Below, one piece after another: positions 34,678-47,329 of a DNA stretch of 64,000 nt. Source of the DNA: Gnetum montanum (taxonomy: Eukaryota > Streptophyta > Gnetopsida > Gnetales > Gnetaceae); contig MNCI01015903.1 of assembly GCA_015680685.1 (NCBI GenBank), positions 123,733 through 187,732 of the forward strand. The letters are read 5' to 3'. The notes below the pieces were generated by a model. The model worked only from the letters and a program-made list of their open reading frames with translations. It was not told where the DNA came from and did no database searches. Each line of letters begins with the position of its first letter. The stretch's first letter is position 1. The translations under genes and the position numbers were made by a program.

Positions 34678-37395
34678 ATGCCTCCAAAAAGAATCTATGA
34701 AGATAAAGGACCATCACAACTATGTGAAAAAAGCCTAGAGGAAGAGAGAAAGGAAGAGGAGGAAATCAACATTGTACTAAAGAACCAAAAGAGCAATCAT
34801 TTTTCATCCATCACCTAACACCCAAAACAAGGCAATTCATGAAGGCCAAACCTATGAAACATCCACAAAATCTAGAACTAGGCTAGTAGCTCACACTTTA
34901 AAGGATTGTATGAGGGTTATCAATGATAAATCTGTAATGTTCACAATTATTATCAAATTAAATTTTGGCCCATCCATGAAATTTTCTCCTACCAAATTTA
35001 GAGAACAATTGCAAGTGTCATCATTTTGGCCAACACTTTCCACCAATGGTGACTAGTACCTAGAAGAAACTTACCAATTTTAGGACAATAGACAAGATGA
35101 TACTATAGTCAAAATTCAAGGTGTCATAATACCATACTTAATTGAAGCAATTACAAAAGCATTAAATCTTCCAAATCTTATAGCTTCCATCATCTAACTT
35201 TCTACAAGATTTAATACAAATGTAAGAAATCTTTGGTTACAAAGGGCATATGGAATACTAGATAAGGAGTACAATGGATTATCAACTACTGAGAAGATTT
35301 ATTTTAATATTGATAAATATCATTTTTTCCTACCAAAAGACTAGTATGATTCCACATATGCTACTAAGGGGAGTTAAATTTTAATGGGGAATTTTAAGGC
35401 AAACATGGATTACCTGCTATTTTAGAAATTCAAAGGAGGTTTGAAGAGAAGAATTCAAGGAAGCCAACACTTTTGTTTCCCTATTTAATAAGGAAGTGGT
35501 GAAGGCAAGGAAACATCTTGGGGTATACTAATGATGTACCTAGGAAAGCTAAGAATGCATTTTATGTAGAAATGTCTAAACCAATGCCACCAAAGAAAGA
35601 TAGATTTTTAAAACCACCTAACATAGAAGTAGCAACAACATCAACACTAGCAGCAAACATACCAATTATAGGCACAAAGTAAGCACAACCTAGTTCATAA
35701 ACACTAGTAGCAGAGCAGAGAAATTATAGACCTACTATGAGCCATTTACAACAAATTGCTAAAATCGCAAGCTGGGAAAGTAGGAAAATATCAAGAATGT
35801 GCTAAGTTAGGGAAAATTCAAGTAAACCTAGAGTAACAACAAGCACAACAAGTGGACAAATATCTTTGCAATTCACAAAAGAAGATTGGACATAACAAAT
35901 ATCTAATATGCTACATCATTTCATGTAACATTGGAATCAGGAGAGCTAATTATAGATCGCATCAAAGAAGCTTTCAATATCCCTATTGTACCACCTACTA
36001 ATTTTTTAGGAGCCAAGGATGCCTAAATGATTACAAGATCATCTGGCAAGATTAAGGGTAAAGGAAAAGAAATAATGTTTGCAAAGGAACATGAAGATGC
36101 CCTTGATAGACTACTACAAATAAGAAAAATTATGTAGGATCTTTTTGACATCCCTAATGATATTACTATAGTATAGTCAGAGTTAATTTCTACCAAAGGA
36201 AAGCTATTAATTTCTAAAACAAAATTGCAAAATGTAAAGTTGGAGACCCAGAAACTATAAGATAAACTAGCCCAACTCTAAATTGAAAAGCAAGATTCAA
36301 AAAGTTATTTGGCATCAAAGCACTTAGAGCAATTTAGGATTAAGTAGTTGATTCAACTAATGACTAAGAAAAAATAGTTAGAAATGGAAAGGAAAAATGC
36401 AACATGCAATGCATCAGCAACAAATGCTAAGATATACATTACACTAAAGTAATCATAGAATTAGAAGAAGAGAAAAAAAGGCTTGCTATAGAAAATAGAA
36501 GGTTGAAAAATGAAGAAAAAGAAAAGAATATATTCAAGAAAAGTCTCACGCACCTCAAAGAACATTTTTCTCAAGTCAACCTAAAGACAAAATAATTGGC
36601 CTAAGAAAATAGAACATTATCAATAAAACAAGTTCATGTAATTCATCAAAAACATATTTTTGAAATTTGCACATGGAAAAATAAGGTCAAAAGCATAAGA
36701 AATTGAAGAAACACTTCAGAAACCAAGTGGGCATGCACAAGTAAGTTAATGAAAAAGAAATCCAAATGGCAAAGGCCAAGATTAACATAGTCATGCATTA
36801 ACTACTTAACTAGAAATCCATATTAAACAGTCTCACATTGGTCCACCAAGTAGAATTGATGATTAAAGTTTTATATATAGAAGATATTAAAGAGTAGATG
36901 GAGTTGGAAAATCTGCGTTATGTCAACTTAGCCACTTTAACAATAGGAAGACCTAGGACAAAACTAGAGCAGCAATTGGCCACTATGTATTCAATGAATG
37001 AGAAGGAGTTTGTGGATAGAAAAGATGCCTAGTAGAAGTTACACATTGCCAACATCAAACTCCAAGTTGTGAAGGTTAGTTATCATGGTCAAAAGAATGT
37101 TGTAGCAGATCTAGCTAGAATAATGAATGACTATCAAGATCTAGAAAAACTAGCCAAAGTCTTTAAAGTTAAGTGCACATAGTTTGCAACATGGTATGTG
37201 AAAGCCAATGAACTTTTTCCTTAGTTACCATATCCATGGAAAGTTCCTACATCCAAGAATATCACAAAATTAGCATGGACATCTAATGATCCTAAAAGTG
37301 AAGAGGAAAAATTAAGGGCATTGCTAAATTAGTTTCAACTCAAAAAGCTTGTCACACTAGGAAAGCAACCCCAAGAATGACCAATGCAGTAGGAG
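34678..37395 (+). pseudogene. Accessory ORF remnant of an Athila-family element (possible env-like ORF)
   Basis: A decayed frame starts at ATG 34678, right after the acceptor ATTGCAG. The N-terminus is charged (MPPKRIYEDKGPS, then Glu/Lys-rich). The middle has IDKYHFFLPKD and similar unremarkable blocks. The region 36100-36950 is rich in Lys, Glu and Gln with heptad-like spacing, suggesting coiled coil. Stops are frequent. It is followed by an LTR of the copy A/B/C family at 37850. An ORF between pol and 3' LTR with its own acceptor is how env-like ORFs of Athila and Calypso elements are arranged. No transmembrane segment was confirmed, so the env-like label is tentative. Confidence 0.45.
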
Positions 37396-37849
37396 TTACC
37401 ACCATCAAGAACTACATGAAGGTCTGCATCGATACTTTTTCAAGAATACATTAAGCTTTGATTTGTGTTTTATCATGAATGTCAATGTTGTTAAGCATGC
37501 TTTGCATGATAATTTTATAACCCACTCAAATTAAGATACAACACTCAAAGTCAGTTAGTATTTGTTAGTTGAATGTCATACATCATTAAGTTTATAAGAC
37601 CCCACAATTTTTGTAATAACTTTATCCCCCTTTTGTTTTAACTCAAGGATGAGTTTCTAGTTAGTCATGGGGTATAAAAGGATCATCACCCAAAGACATA
37701 GTGTTTATTTTGCTAAGCAAGATCTTGGGACGATTGGTAGATGAGCAAAAGCCTAACCTCTTCAAGTGGTTGTGCGTTTGCTCAAACCCAAGTCTTTGAC
37801 TTAAAACATGAGTTTCTAGTTAGTCATGGGGATAAGATAAATCAAATTT
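37396..37849 (+). other. 3' untranslated region with a repeated block before the LTR
   Basis: GAGTTTCTAGTTAGTCATGGGG occurs at about 37651 and again at 37810. The second copy runs into the purine-rich GGGGATAAGATAA about 10 bases before the LTR start, a candidate polypurine tract. The first copy is followed by GTATAAAAGG. Confidence 0.5.
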
Positions 37850-38671
37850 TGAGTAAGGACAGCAATATGATATCGTAGCTCAAGATATGATATTGTAGAT
37901 GCGATATAGTGGGTCATGGTCATGCTTATAAATATGAGTACACCATGTGTGAAACTCACGTTTTGGTTGAACACTTGGTAAAATTCTTGTAGTTTGTTTT
38001 TATGATTTTAGAGTTAGTTATAAGTGTGCATAGTGTGATGACTAACAATTGTGTGGCATCTTTATTCGAGTGGAGCGTACCTAGATGCATTTAATATCCA
38101 ACAATAAAAATTAAGACTATTCTTTGCCATTACAACATTTGACTTATATTAGATTTGTATTTCTCTGCAATTTACTTTTCCATTGTCATTTACATTTTCT
38201 TTATCATTTCCATTTTCAATGTTCATTAGTATTAGCAAAATAAGTACTACTAGTTTTGAGCACAATATATGATCATCTAGTAACCTAATAGGAGCCTTGC
38301 TTGATTCACTTAGTAGTAGAGTTGCTTGGTAATAGTAGTGGCAATTATACTAGGACAAAGCATGTCTGACAAGCTAGGAATTGATGCTTATCGTCATTAG
38401 GCTAGCTTAGTTTTACATGTCCATTGTATATTACATAATAAAAATTATATTAATTTCATTATGTTTTGCTTAACTACACCTAGAGTCAAATCGACATCAA
38501 TATATCATATACCTTACCATGAGTTAAACTATACATTTGCACTTTGCTAGGAAGACAATGATTGCAAACTCATTGTCAAAACACTAGTATATGATATTGT
38601 CTCATCTACAGATTACTTGTGCATGTTTGTGACTTGTATGGTTGAACATTGGAAACTCTTGCTACTCATCA
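37850..38671 (+). repeat. LTR of the copy B/C family, plus strand (3' or solo LTR)
   Basis: It starts TGAGTAAGG and ends CTACTCATCA, matching the LTR ends of copies B and C (GCCACTCATCA on their coding strand). Length is 822 bases against 830 and 829. It shares the TATA box and phased motif series, and the downstream CTTTATTCGAG and AATAAA blocks. No tRNA-Asp-type primer site follows, so it is a 3' LTR (of the element holding the accessory ORF) or a solo LTR. Confidence 0.75.
37867..37934 (+). promoter_or_regulatory. LTR promoter: three phased GATATC-like motifs and TATA box
   Basis: ATGATATCGT (37867), ATGATATTGT (37887) and GCGATATAGT (37901) have starts 20 and 14 apart, then 16 bases to TATAAATA (37927-37934). 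Copies B and C have the same spacing in mirror orientation. Confidence 0.75.
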
Positions 38672-39808
38672 ATAACCTAATAATCTCTTGCTTGTATATC
38701 TCACAAATCCCATCCCTATGAGTTTCCCATCATGCAAGAAGAATAATTCTATTGAAGTAAATATTTCTATGAGTCACTAATAGTAGGATGTAAGTTCCTA
38801 TAAGTTGTTAATTACAAAATGTAGTCCCTGAAAGCTACTAATAGTGAATGGAGTTTTCTAAGTGTTGATTTTGCAAGATTTGCAAATATAAAAAGAAAAG
38901 GTTCCTATGAAAGTATGCATCATCATAGCCAACAATGTAAGAGATAAATAAGCTCATGTAAATAATCTTATGTCAAACTTTATGCAGGAAAGAGTCAAAA
39001 TCAATACTTTAATAATTTTAAATAGCTTTTGCAATAACTATTTTGCTTTTCCCCTTTTACTAGAACTATTAAAGGAAGTTTCTAAAAGTTCTAGAAGCTT
39101 TTAGGTAGACATCATTATCACCTTAGCCTTGTCTAAACTATATGGACATAAGTTCTTTTTGCTATTTACCTCAATGAAGAGCTAGATATTTATCTATTTA
39201 CTATGTCTTTAAATTATCTTCAATTATGTTTTCCCATGTCTTTTTTTGTCCCCCTAAAAACTTTCCTAATGCAATAATGTAACAACTTCTTTTAATAACA
39301 CCTCATAATTCTCTACACATAACCAAACCATCTAACCCATAGTTTATTTAAAATAAAAGCCAAAAACCATGACTAAATTCAACAAATAAAGAATTTAACT
39401 TGTTTGAGGCACGAGCAAATGCGAAGGGGTTAGCAACCAATTTCAGTTGTCTTAAGTCAAACCGGCTTCGAGTGTGGTTGTTTTGTTTGGGGTAAAAGGC
39501 TACTTATAAGATATAAAGTACGGCGAACATATATTGGGAGTTGAAATCAACCATATGATCAATGTTCCATTAAAGAAGCCTTTATCCATCGGGAATGATA
39601 CCAATGAAATCAAATAATCATCTCAAGGTACCTGCTCATTCCAAACCTTGAAATTAGAAATCTAAAACCCGCTCAAAATTCATGAACTCAAGCAAATCTC
39701 AACATTTCCTTATGAATGAAAATAAGAAAAAATGTTATCATATGCCTAGAACCATGGTTGTCCGATTCAACCTAACTCACTTTTGACATAACTAGATAAT
39801 CATAGTGG
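38672..39808. other. Intergenic, downstream of MMT
   Basis: No gene recognised. A short AT-rich tract with scattered similar words (TAGTAGGATGTAAGTTCC, AATAGTGAATGGAG) lies near 38785-38860. The MMT 3' UTR must end in the right part; no clear minus-strand AATAAA is near the stop codon. A possible GATAAA variant is near 39583 and an AATAAA near 39344. Confidence 0.4.
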
Positions 39809-42800
39809 TTACTTTCCATTGAGAACTTGCTCTTTGAATCTCAAAAGGGATTTCAGTGCCTTGTCAAACTGCTCATCCTCAACAGCAATAACAAAACGAC
39901 AGTATCCTGGTATGCCTGTCCAGGAACTACCATTAACACATAAGCCTGTCATATTAATCAAAACTTCCCTGATATTGCATCCATCAAGCTTAATCTCTTG
40001 ACTAATAGAATCGTTCAACTGAACAGTTCTATTTTCATATGCTTTTGGATATGCTATCATAGAAATTCCTGCAGAACAATCCAGAACTTCCCATCCAGAG
40101 TCTTTAAGAACCTGCAATCAAAGCATGGATTACCTGATTAAATTTCTCAAATAAGAAACAAAAAACATAAGCGAAAAGAGAGATTAGGCAACCAATGGCA
40201 CAAACCTTCTTCAATTTCTCAAATCTACTTTTTAGTGTCTGTCTGTGTTTAGAAATCACATCGAACAAAATATCGGACTTTTGCATGTACATAGATAATA
40301 GTTTTTTAATAGCGTACTTTGTCGTACAATGTGGATGGCTTAAGCTAGGAAATTCCTTGAATGCTTCAACCAAATCTGTCTTCATTAATACAAGAAAACC
40401 AAATTCGCGACCAGCAGTTAGCATTCCAAATGAAGAACCTCCCAGAATAGACACTGAAAATGATGGATGAGATGACGTCGAGGTTATTGATTCCAAGGAC
40501 CATTTGGAAGAGGATACAGATGAAAATTCCAACCCAGAGAATGATGTATCTAAGATAACCCTTGCACCATTCTTTTCGCAAGCTGAAAGAATGGAGCAGA
40601 TTTCTTCACTTGTATAAATCAGACCAGAAGGACTGATGGTTGGACCAGAAATATATATCCATGGTCTTTTAACGGTCCCCAAAAATTCCTCAACTATTTT
40701 TCCTGTAAGCTTAAATCCTGTCTCAATGCTTGTAGGAATCCTAGAAATGTTTGCTCTGAGAAATTCAGCTGCATAAACATAATTCCCATTGCAACCAGTA
40801 GGAAAACACAGTGTTCCACCCTCTTGAATGCATACAAGAACTAATTTGGTAAATAATGCCAATGGACTATCCCCAAGAAAAAGTTCTGTGCACTGTTCTG
40901 GTGGCAATCCATAATCATTTCTAACCAATTCCTTGATAACAGGACCAAGATCCGTCTCAGTGTCCAGAATATTCTGTCTTGCAAAGCTTTCAAATACTGC
41001 TTCTTTCAAAGCAGAGGGAACTGGTAAAGCACTTTGATCCAGGTCCATGTGAACGATACTGCCATTGTGTATATCTAACTTTGAAAGTTCGGCTTTGTTA
41101 AGAACTATTGCGGCAGAATCTGGTACATGAATCAGCCTTGCGGTTTCCTCCTGAGTGTTCAGTCTCTGCAAGTTATTTTTTCACAAAAAGGCAGATGGGT
41201 ATTACGATCAAGTAGAAAGAGGAAAACTAGAAAATTTGAAATGACATATGAGCAAAAAAATATAGCTGAAACCTGAAGACTTTGACAACGATCAGGAAGA
41301 TGGAAACTTAAGAGCTCTTCAACTAGGCAACCGTAATAATACTGAGTGAACAAAGCTGTTCCATGCTCTAAAAGCTCCGTTGTCTTTGCCAAGGCACTTT
41401 GAACTTCCTCGTTTTCAGAAATAATGAAGACAACTTCCAAATCAGAATAAACCTGCAATCGATGTCAAAAGCGTTCAACCTAGCGAAAGGCATAAATAGC
41501 AAAATGCAGTCATCAATACCTCAAAATAAGAGGAAAATAACGCCATTCCATATTCACCTGATTCTTCACCAGACCACATAAAATTGCAGCATGAGAAGGC
41601 AATTTATTCATTGCTAAATATCTCAATATTCCATTTGTAGTTGGTGAACTAGACAATTCGAAATGGTTGGACATATCCAGGAAAAGACGAGATCCAATGT
41701 TGCGTGTTTCATCAAGCAATTGTTCAAATGCTGTTGATGTTACTGCCTCAAAATCTGCCATACCAGTCACTACTATTTGTGGCTTCAGCTTCTTTATCAA
41801 TTCCACTATCAGATCAGATCGGTGTGGCACCTCAATCACAGTGACAGAATCAGAATGCTCTCTACTTGATGGTATCTGCTGGATATATTATCCAGGGAAA
41901 AAAAGAGTTGAATAGACTTTCTAACGACAAAAATGTAATAAATTGACAAACAACATAATGGAAGTCATGCATCATTACTTCAATTGCCAAGGAAGTAAGC
42001 CAGTTCTTTGGCAAGTTTCTTGTCAAATTTTCATCCACAAGCGCAACTGATGGAGAAAACAACCTTAACGCATTCTCTATTGCTACAGATCTGGATGGAA
42101 ATATGACAATATTCTTGAACAAAAAGAAACAAAGAAAACAATGTTAGTCTTGCAAATTTATTTATAATTTTGATTGTAATAGAGCATTTTCAGAAAATAC
42201 TTATAATACAACAATATTAAAATTTGAAATTTTTCCTGAGCATTCTCTTTCCCCAACATCAACCTGAGGCATGTACTTGAAAATGATGTACGATATTTTT
42301 CATTTTCATTGAAAATTCCGCTATCCAACCATTTGAATATTATATGACTTCTTCGATCATCAAGAAATAAGACAAGTCAAACTCTGGGACAAAATGCTAC
42401 TTTGCCCACACAATGTAGTAGTGTGAACGATTTTCGTTGTTACAATGCATCCATTAACTTTGTTTTCCCACATGGCTGATTTCTGAACTTTTCATGTCCA
42501 TGTCTCTAGGATGTTTAGTTAACAAAGATTATACATAAAAGCTTGGGAAGAGAAATTAAGCATGCATAATTAAAAATAATAGAATTCTGAAAACAACTGC
42601 CAAAGCAAAAATGAACTTGTGTTTAAGGTTTTTGAGGTTTACTTACATCAAATGTTAGAGGTATATGATGATAAATCCTCAGAAAACGTGCAATTAGATT
42701 CCTGAATCGTTTGCTTCCTGCTGATGACTCATAGGGAAAATATCCATGCTCATTAAGAAATCCAGCAAGATGAGCAAGAAATGGAATCTTCTCATCAGCA

Positions 42801-45800
42801 ACTAACTCATTTGTGAACGAAAGATCCAAAGCACTGCTGGCATCTTGAAAGCCATTTTTCAAAAATTTGAAGATGGCCTTGATCTGAAATTTTCTTTTAC
42901 AGCGTTAAGTAAAATGCTATTTTAAAACAAACACAAAAATGCATTAGCTTTAAATCGTCACAACAGAATTCAACTTACATTGTTTGCTTGCCGCATCTCA
43001 CAGCTATAGACAGACAATGCATGTGAAATTTGCCCTCCAGATTTTGCATACGCCCATGCAGTACGAGCACATATAGGCTTATCACTTACTAGGCCCATAA
43101 AAAACTCAAATCGATGGTGACTATTTTTCTCAATCTCAACAAGGGCACTGATATCCGTATCAGCAGCCTGTCAAACAGAAAGCATTACTCCTTTGCAATA
43201 AAGACCAGAATGTCTACATGTTTCTAAGATGAAAGAGACTAGTAAACTTTTTTTTTAATGAGAAAATAAGGGAATATGCAATCTTCAATGAAAACAAAAC
43301 TCAGCAAACTCATAGATTGATGGTTAATATTCTATAAATATTTACATGAATCAAGCTGCACATCCATTTTGGATAACAGAAGCCCCCTTTTCAATAACTT
43401 CTGACATAATACTTTTGTAATATTCTTTTATAATTATCTTCTGTGTGCTTTCAATAAATATTGGCATATACCAGAGTTCATGTGAATTTCCTAACCGTTT
43501 GGGATACTGAGTCCAAATTGAACTTAGTGAAATCAAAAATACCAATATAGAAAATACAATTTTCATTCATAACAGTGACAGCATTTTACAATGTTGAATA
43601 TTCATTTATAGCTTCGGAAAAGAGTACCAAAAAACATTAATTCTTGGCTAAAGCATATGCATTATTACTTTAGTAAACATCAAGATCATCCCAGACTACA
43701 TGGAAAACTACAGATACAGGACAAGTAATAAGGTTACAAGATTATATTTTCTTTCTTCAAAAATCCACAGCAAAAAGTATGAAAACATTCATATATCTAA
43801 CCTGTAAAACTTTTGTCTGCCAAAGTTTTGTGATTCGAAATCCTCTCCTTTCAAACAAACGTTCGCACACCCCTGGACCTGGACGTCCTCCAATGTTAAA
43901 AACCATTTTACCTGTTGGTTTAATAGATTCAATTCCTTCCTCAACAGCCCTAGCAATAAGCCCAAGGCCAAACTGATCTTCCACAAATCCCTGAAACAGA
44001 ATGGTATTGGAATATTTTAATGTTCATAAAAAATCAAACAGAATGATTTTGATAAAAATTTATGGTAGCCTGTTGCTTTGATATCTTTTACACCAACAAA
44101 TGTATGTAAACAATAGAAAATAAGATTCACTAAAGGAACATTGCGGTTTTTTCTTTCTAAATGCTGTTCAGAAGTCAACAATTGCATCTTAAAAGACATG
44201 TATAACCAAACCACTGGCTTGCACTAATTAAGATAACTAACTGTATAGTTGTTAAATTTAGATGGATTTGAAGCAAAGTTTTATCTGAATAAGCCATACA
44301 AGTTGGCCTATTAACTTTCAAATTGTTAGTTTCATTTTTTTATTTTTTTACTTTTTTACTTTTTTGCATTTTTAGATATCATACAAATTATAAGACACCA
44401 AATCCTACCTGAAGTGCACAGTAGTTACTGAGGGAATACAAAAATTCTTCACTAGCATTTTCTGTAATCAACTTTGACATGGCCTCAGGATTTGGATTGA
44501 GTACCTACATATACAAGAAAGAAGACGTTATATATTAATAGCATATGAAATAAACCAAAAGAAATAGAATATAGATGGTATAAGATTATTGGAAATTTTC
44601 TCTATCTAAGATTATTGGGATTCTTAATCAGCAAAGATGAACCAACAAAGTAAAGATGGGATGAGAATTATAACCTGGGGAATGCAAGCTATTATTCGGT
44701 CCAATATAATGTTGCGTTCCCGGCAGTATGATAACAAATCAGACTCATGAAATTCTACCTTTTCAAGCAAATTCCTGCCTTCTTGATCATAAATAGGAGA
44801 TCCATTTTCATCAAAAGAGTTCATATACAAATTTATCCATGCAACTTTAATTGCTCTAGGGTTTATATCAAGACCATAGACCTGTAAAAAACGAAGTTAA
44901 AAATACATCTAACAACCATAATATGCTAACATGAAATTCATAACATAACTGTAAGCCAGCGGTCAATCAGCAATGCGCAATTTACCCGAAAAGGATTTCA
45001 AAATCAACGATCACCACATAAGGAATGTCTCATGTAATAAATGAAAATAATGCAAAAAATAAGGTTTGCAGCTCTCAAGTTGCAATGGGTAAGGATAGCA
45101 AAAAAGGGTCAAGTGTGACCCTTCTATGTTTCTAAGAGTTATGCACCTAAAGCTATTGCTAGAACTAGTAAAACGACCATAGGGCAGATACCTTTGAAGG
45201 AGACCATTTATCAGCAAGAGCAATGGATATCCATCCATTTCCACACCCCAGTTCAGCAACAATCTGATCCGTAAACATGGAATCTGGATGTCGATTTATG
45301 CCTTCAAAGAACGTAAAAGACCAATCCTCCGGAAGAAAAATACTTGGGAGTTCCAACATCGTAAGCTTCTTCTTATTTTGTTCAGAACCTGCAACTTATG
45401 CACTGATCAGTAAATATTCTGCATACTCACCATCCAGGGAAAACTAAAATCTCTTTTATAAACAGTATAAGCAGAATACAAAGGCTCAAACTACCCAACG
45501 CATCATTTGACTTTGACAATGTAGATTGTAGTTTAAAAGTCAATTGCAAAACATAATCTGAAGCTTGTGAACTAGTCCGAATGTGAAAAAAGCATTTAGT
45601 GTCAAGAAATGGTAGTAATCCTAAGGAGACGGTTTATATGTCACTACATTCAAAGAATTCTCTGATATAGTTATTGAAATACAGATCAGCTAGTGCAGGC
45701 ATTTTGCCTAAGAAATCAAAACAAAACCAGAATATTCCAACCGTATAGTTTCGTCTGGGGTTGACAGTGGAACAAATAAACGCAAAATGACCATAGGATT

Positions 45801-46387
45801 CTCAATCACAGGCCACAATTATAGCAACCAATTATAGCAACCAAAGTGTCAAATATCCATATCCAGAGCCATGAGATCAATTATAGCAACCAAAGTGTCA
45901 AATATCCATATCCAGAGCCATGAGATCAATTATAGCAACCAAAGTGTCAGATATCCATATCCAGAATTCAAAAACACAAAGCTGAAACTCTGCCATTAAG
46001 ATAACAGCATCTTTGTGTTTGCTTACGAACTTCAAAGAATGGCTGAAAAAGCCTTGGATTTCAGAGAATGGATAAAAAAAGCATTGCATCTTCATTCTAC
46101 ACGCACGTAACAAAAAGGAAAAATCTAACAAACCACAGGAAATGCAAACTATAAACAAGAAAAGTACCTTCCGGTGCAGAAAGAGTGAGGTCATGGATGT
46201 TAAAATGGTACTTAGCAAGGCAATCGTGTTCCAAACTGACGGCATTTTGAAGACGAGACAGAAATGCTCGCTGAGCAGATCTGGTCGTAGGATTCTGCAA
46301 GCCTTCAAGCACTCTCTTGAATGCATTATATGCTACATCCCCGGATTGCTTGCATTCTTCCAAGAACAAACTGATTTCTTTCTCCAT
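39809..46387 (-). CDS. MMT: Methionine S-methyltransferase, 12 exons, intact
   Basis: MMT methylates methionine with AdoMet to S-methylmethionine in the cytosol (SMM cycle, sulfur transport). Exons: 46387-46168, 45388-45192, 44881-44675, 44504-44409, 43990-43802, 43167-42979, 42883-42647, 42113-41979, 41878-41558, 41452-41273, 41165-40206, 40111-39809. All introns are GT-AG, 94-779 bases. The product is 1077 residues, near the Arabidopsis length, with no stop. The AdoMet motif ELGCGNG is at residues 119-125, and the IPQVLNPNP segment near 205-214 fits the methyltransferase catalytic loop. The C-terminal half is aminotransferase-like (GPTISPSG 831-838, DTSFSGLEFSS 863-873), but the place of the PLP lysine reads SVSILGGSSFG, without Lys. 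The start is the first ATG in frame and gives the family N-terminus MEKEISLFLEECKQSGD. Neighbours are all retroelements. Confidence 0.96.
45830..45966. repeat. 49-bp tandem repeat in MMT intron 1
   Basis: AATTATAGCAACCAAAGTGTC recurs with starts 49 apart (CCAAAGTGTC at 45841, 45890, 45939), nearly identical over 2.8 units. A 13-base half unit (AATTATAGCAACC) precedes it at 45817. The near identity marks it as recent compared with the surrounding repeats. Confidence 0.95.
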
Positions 46388-47329
46388 GTTTACTGTTTCC
46401 TGCAAATCTGTTCTTCTGGCAACGCTTTTCTGAACCCAGCAAAACCCACAAAGCTTCAGATGTTACAATCGAGATTGCAGAAGAATTTCTAACATGCAAC
46501 GAAGAAGTTTCAGGCACAAAGCAACAGCGTTGAATACGTTCTTATTTCCTTCACAATGAGAACGAGCCGAGAATATGGAAACTCGAAATTACGCAAAAGC
46601 TGGGTCAGAATCCGTGCTTACAAATTATTTACAAGTATTTTTTACTGTTCAGCAATCTTGAATCAGTTTTTTCAGTTAGCTTTCCTTGTTTTGTGGAAAG
46701 GACCATTTTGTCGGCATTTGCAAGAACGGTAATTATGTCAGTTGAATCTTTGGATGGTACCCCACCTGCATGGTTTGTTGCTGGCATTCCCATCTGGAAT
46801 GTCGTCAAGTGCTTGTGCTTGTCCTGCAGCCAAGAAGCTTTTCCTCTTGCATGAGGAATGTATTATTCTTGATTTTTGATTTTTGTTTTAAAACAATACT
46901 CTATTGCGTTATGATGGTAGGAACATGCCTTTGGCTCTTGGCCTTTCAACCAGTACTTTGGTATGCAAAGTATATGAACCATTAGCTAAGCTACAGCTTA
47001 TGCTTATGAAAAATGGAATATTGTCCTTCTTCTATCACTTTTGCCAATGAACTCTTCAAGATTTTCGGTAAAAATTTTAAGCATGTACAATAATAATAGG
47101 TTGGGTCTACAGTCTTATGTGTAGGGGCACCTTGGTTGGTCATCGGATTCCCAACGCAACTCAAGGTGCTTTCGCTAGTTGTCCTATTCTCTAAAGGGTA
47201 TCAAGTAGGTAAGAAGTTGTAAGTTTGAATCACACTTAAGATACATTTATGGGCAACATAAGTTCTATTATATCAAAGTATTATGTTGGCTATATACCCT
47301 AAGGTACATATAGTTAAATAGTCTATGAA
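46388..47329. other. MMT 5' flank and promoter region
   Basis: The 5' UTR and core promoter must lie in the first few hundred bases. The minus-strand stretch TACTTGTAAATAATTTG near 46620-46640 is the only TATA-like place and is weak. Base composition up to about 46980 is less AT-rich than the repeats. From 47100 to 47260 there is a possible fragment with a tRNA-like B box (GTTTGAATC). No other gene is seen. Confidence 0.4.

Noticed and set aside
46770-46985. Plus-strand open frame of 71 codons upstream of MMT
   Set aside because: No family resemblance, no promoter or splice context; a chance frame in the MMT flank.
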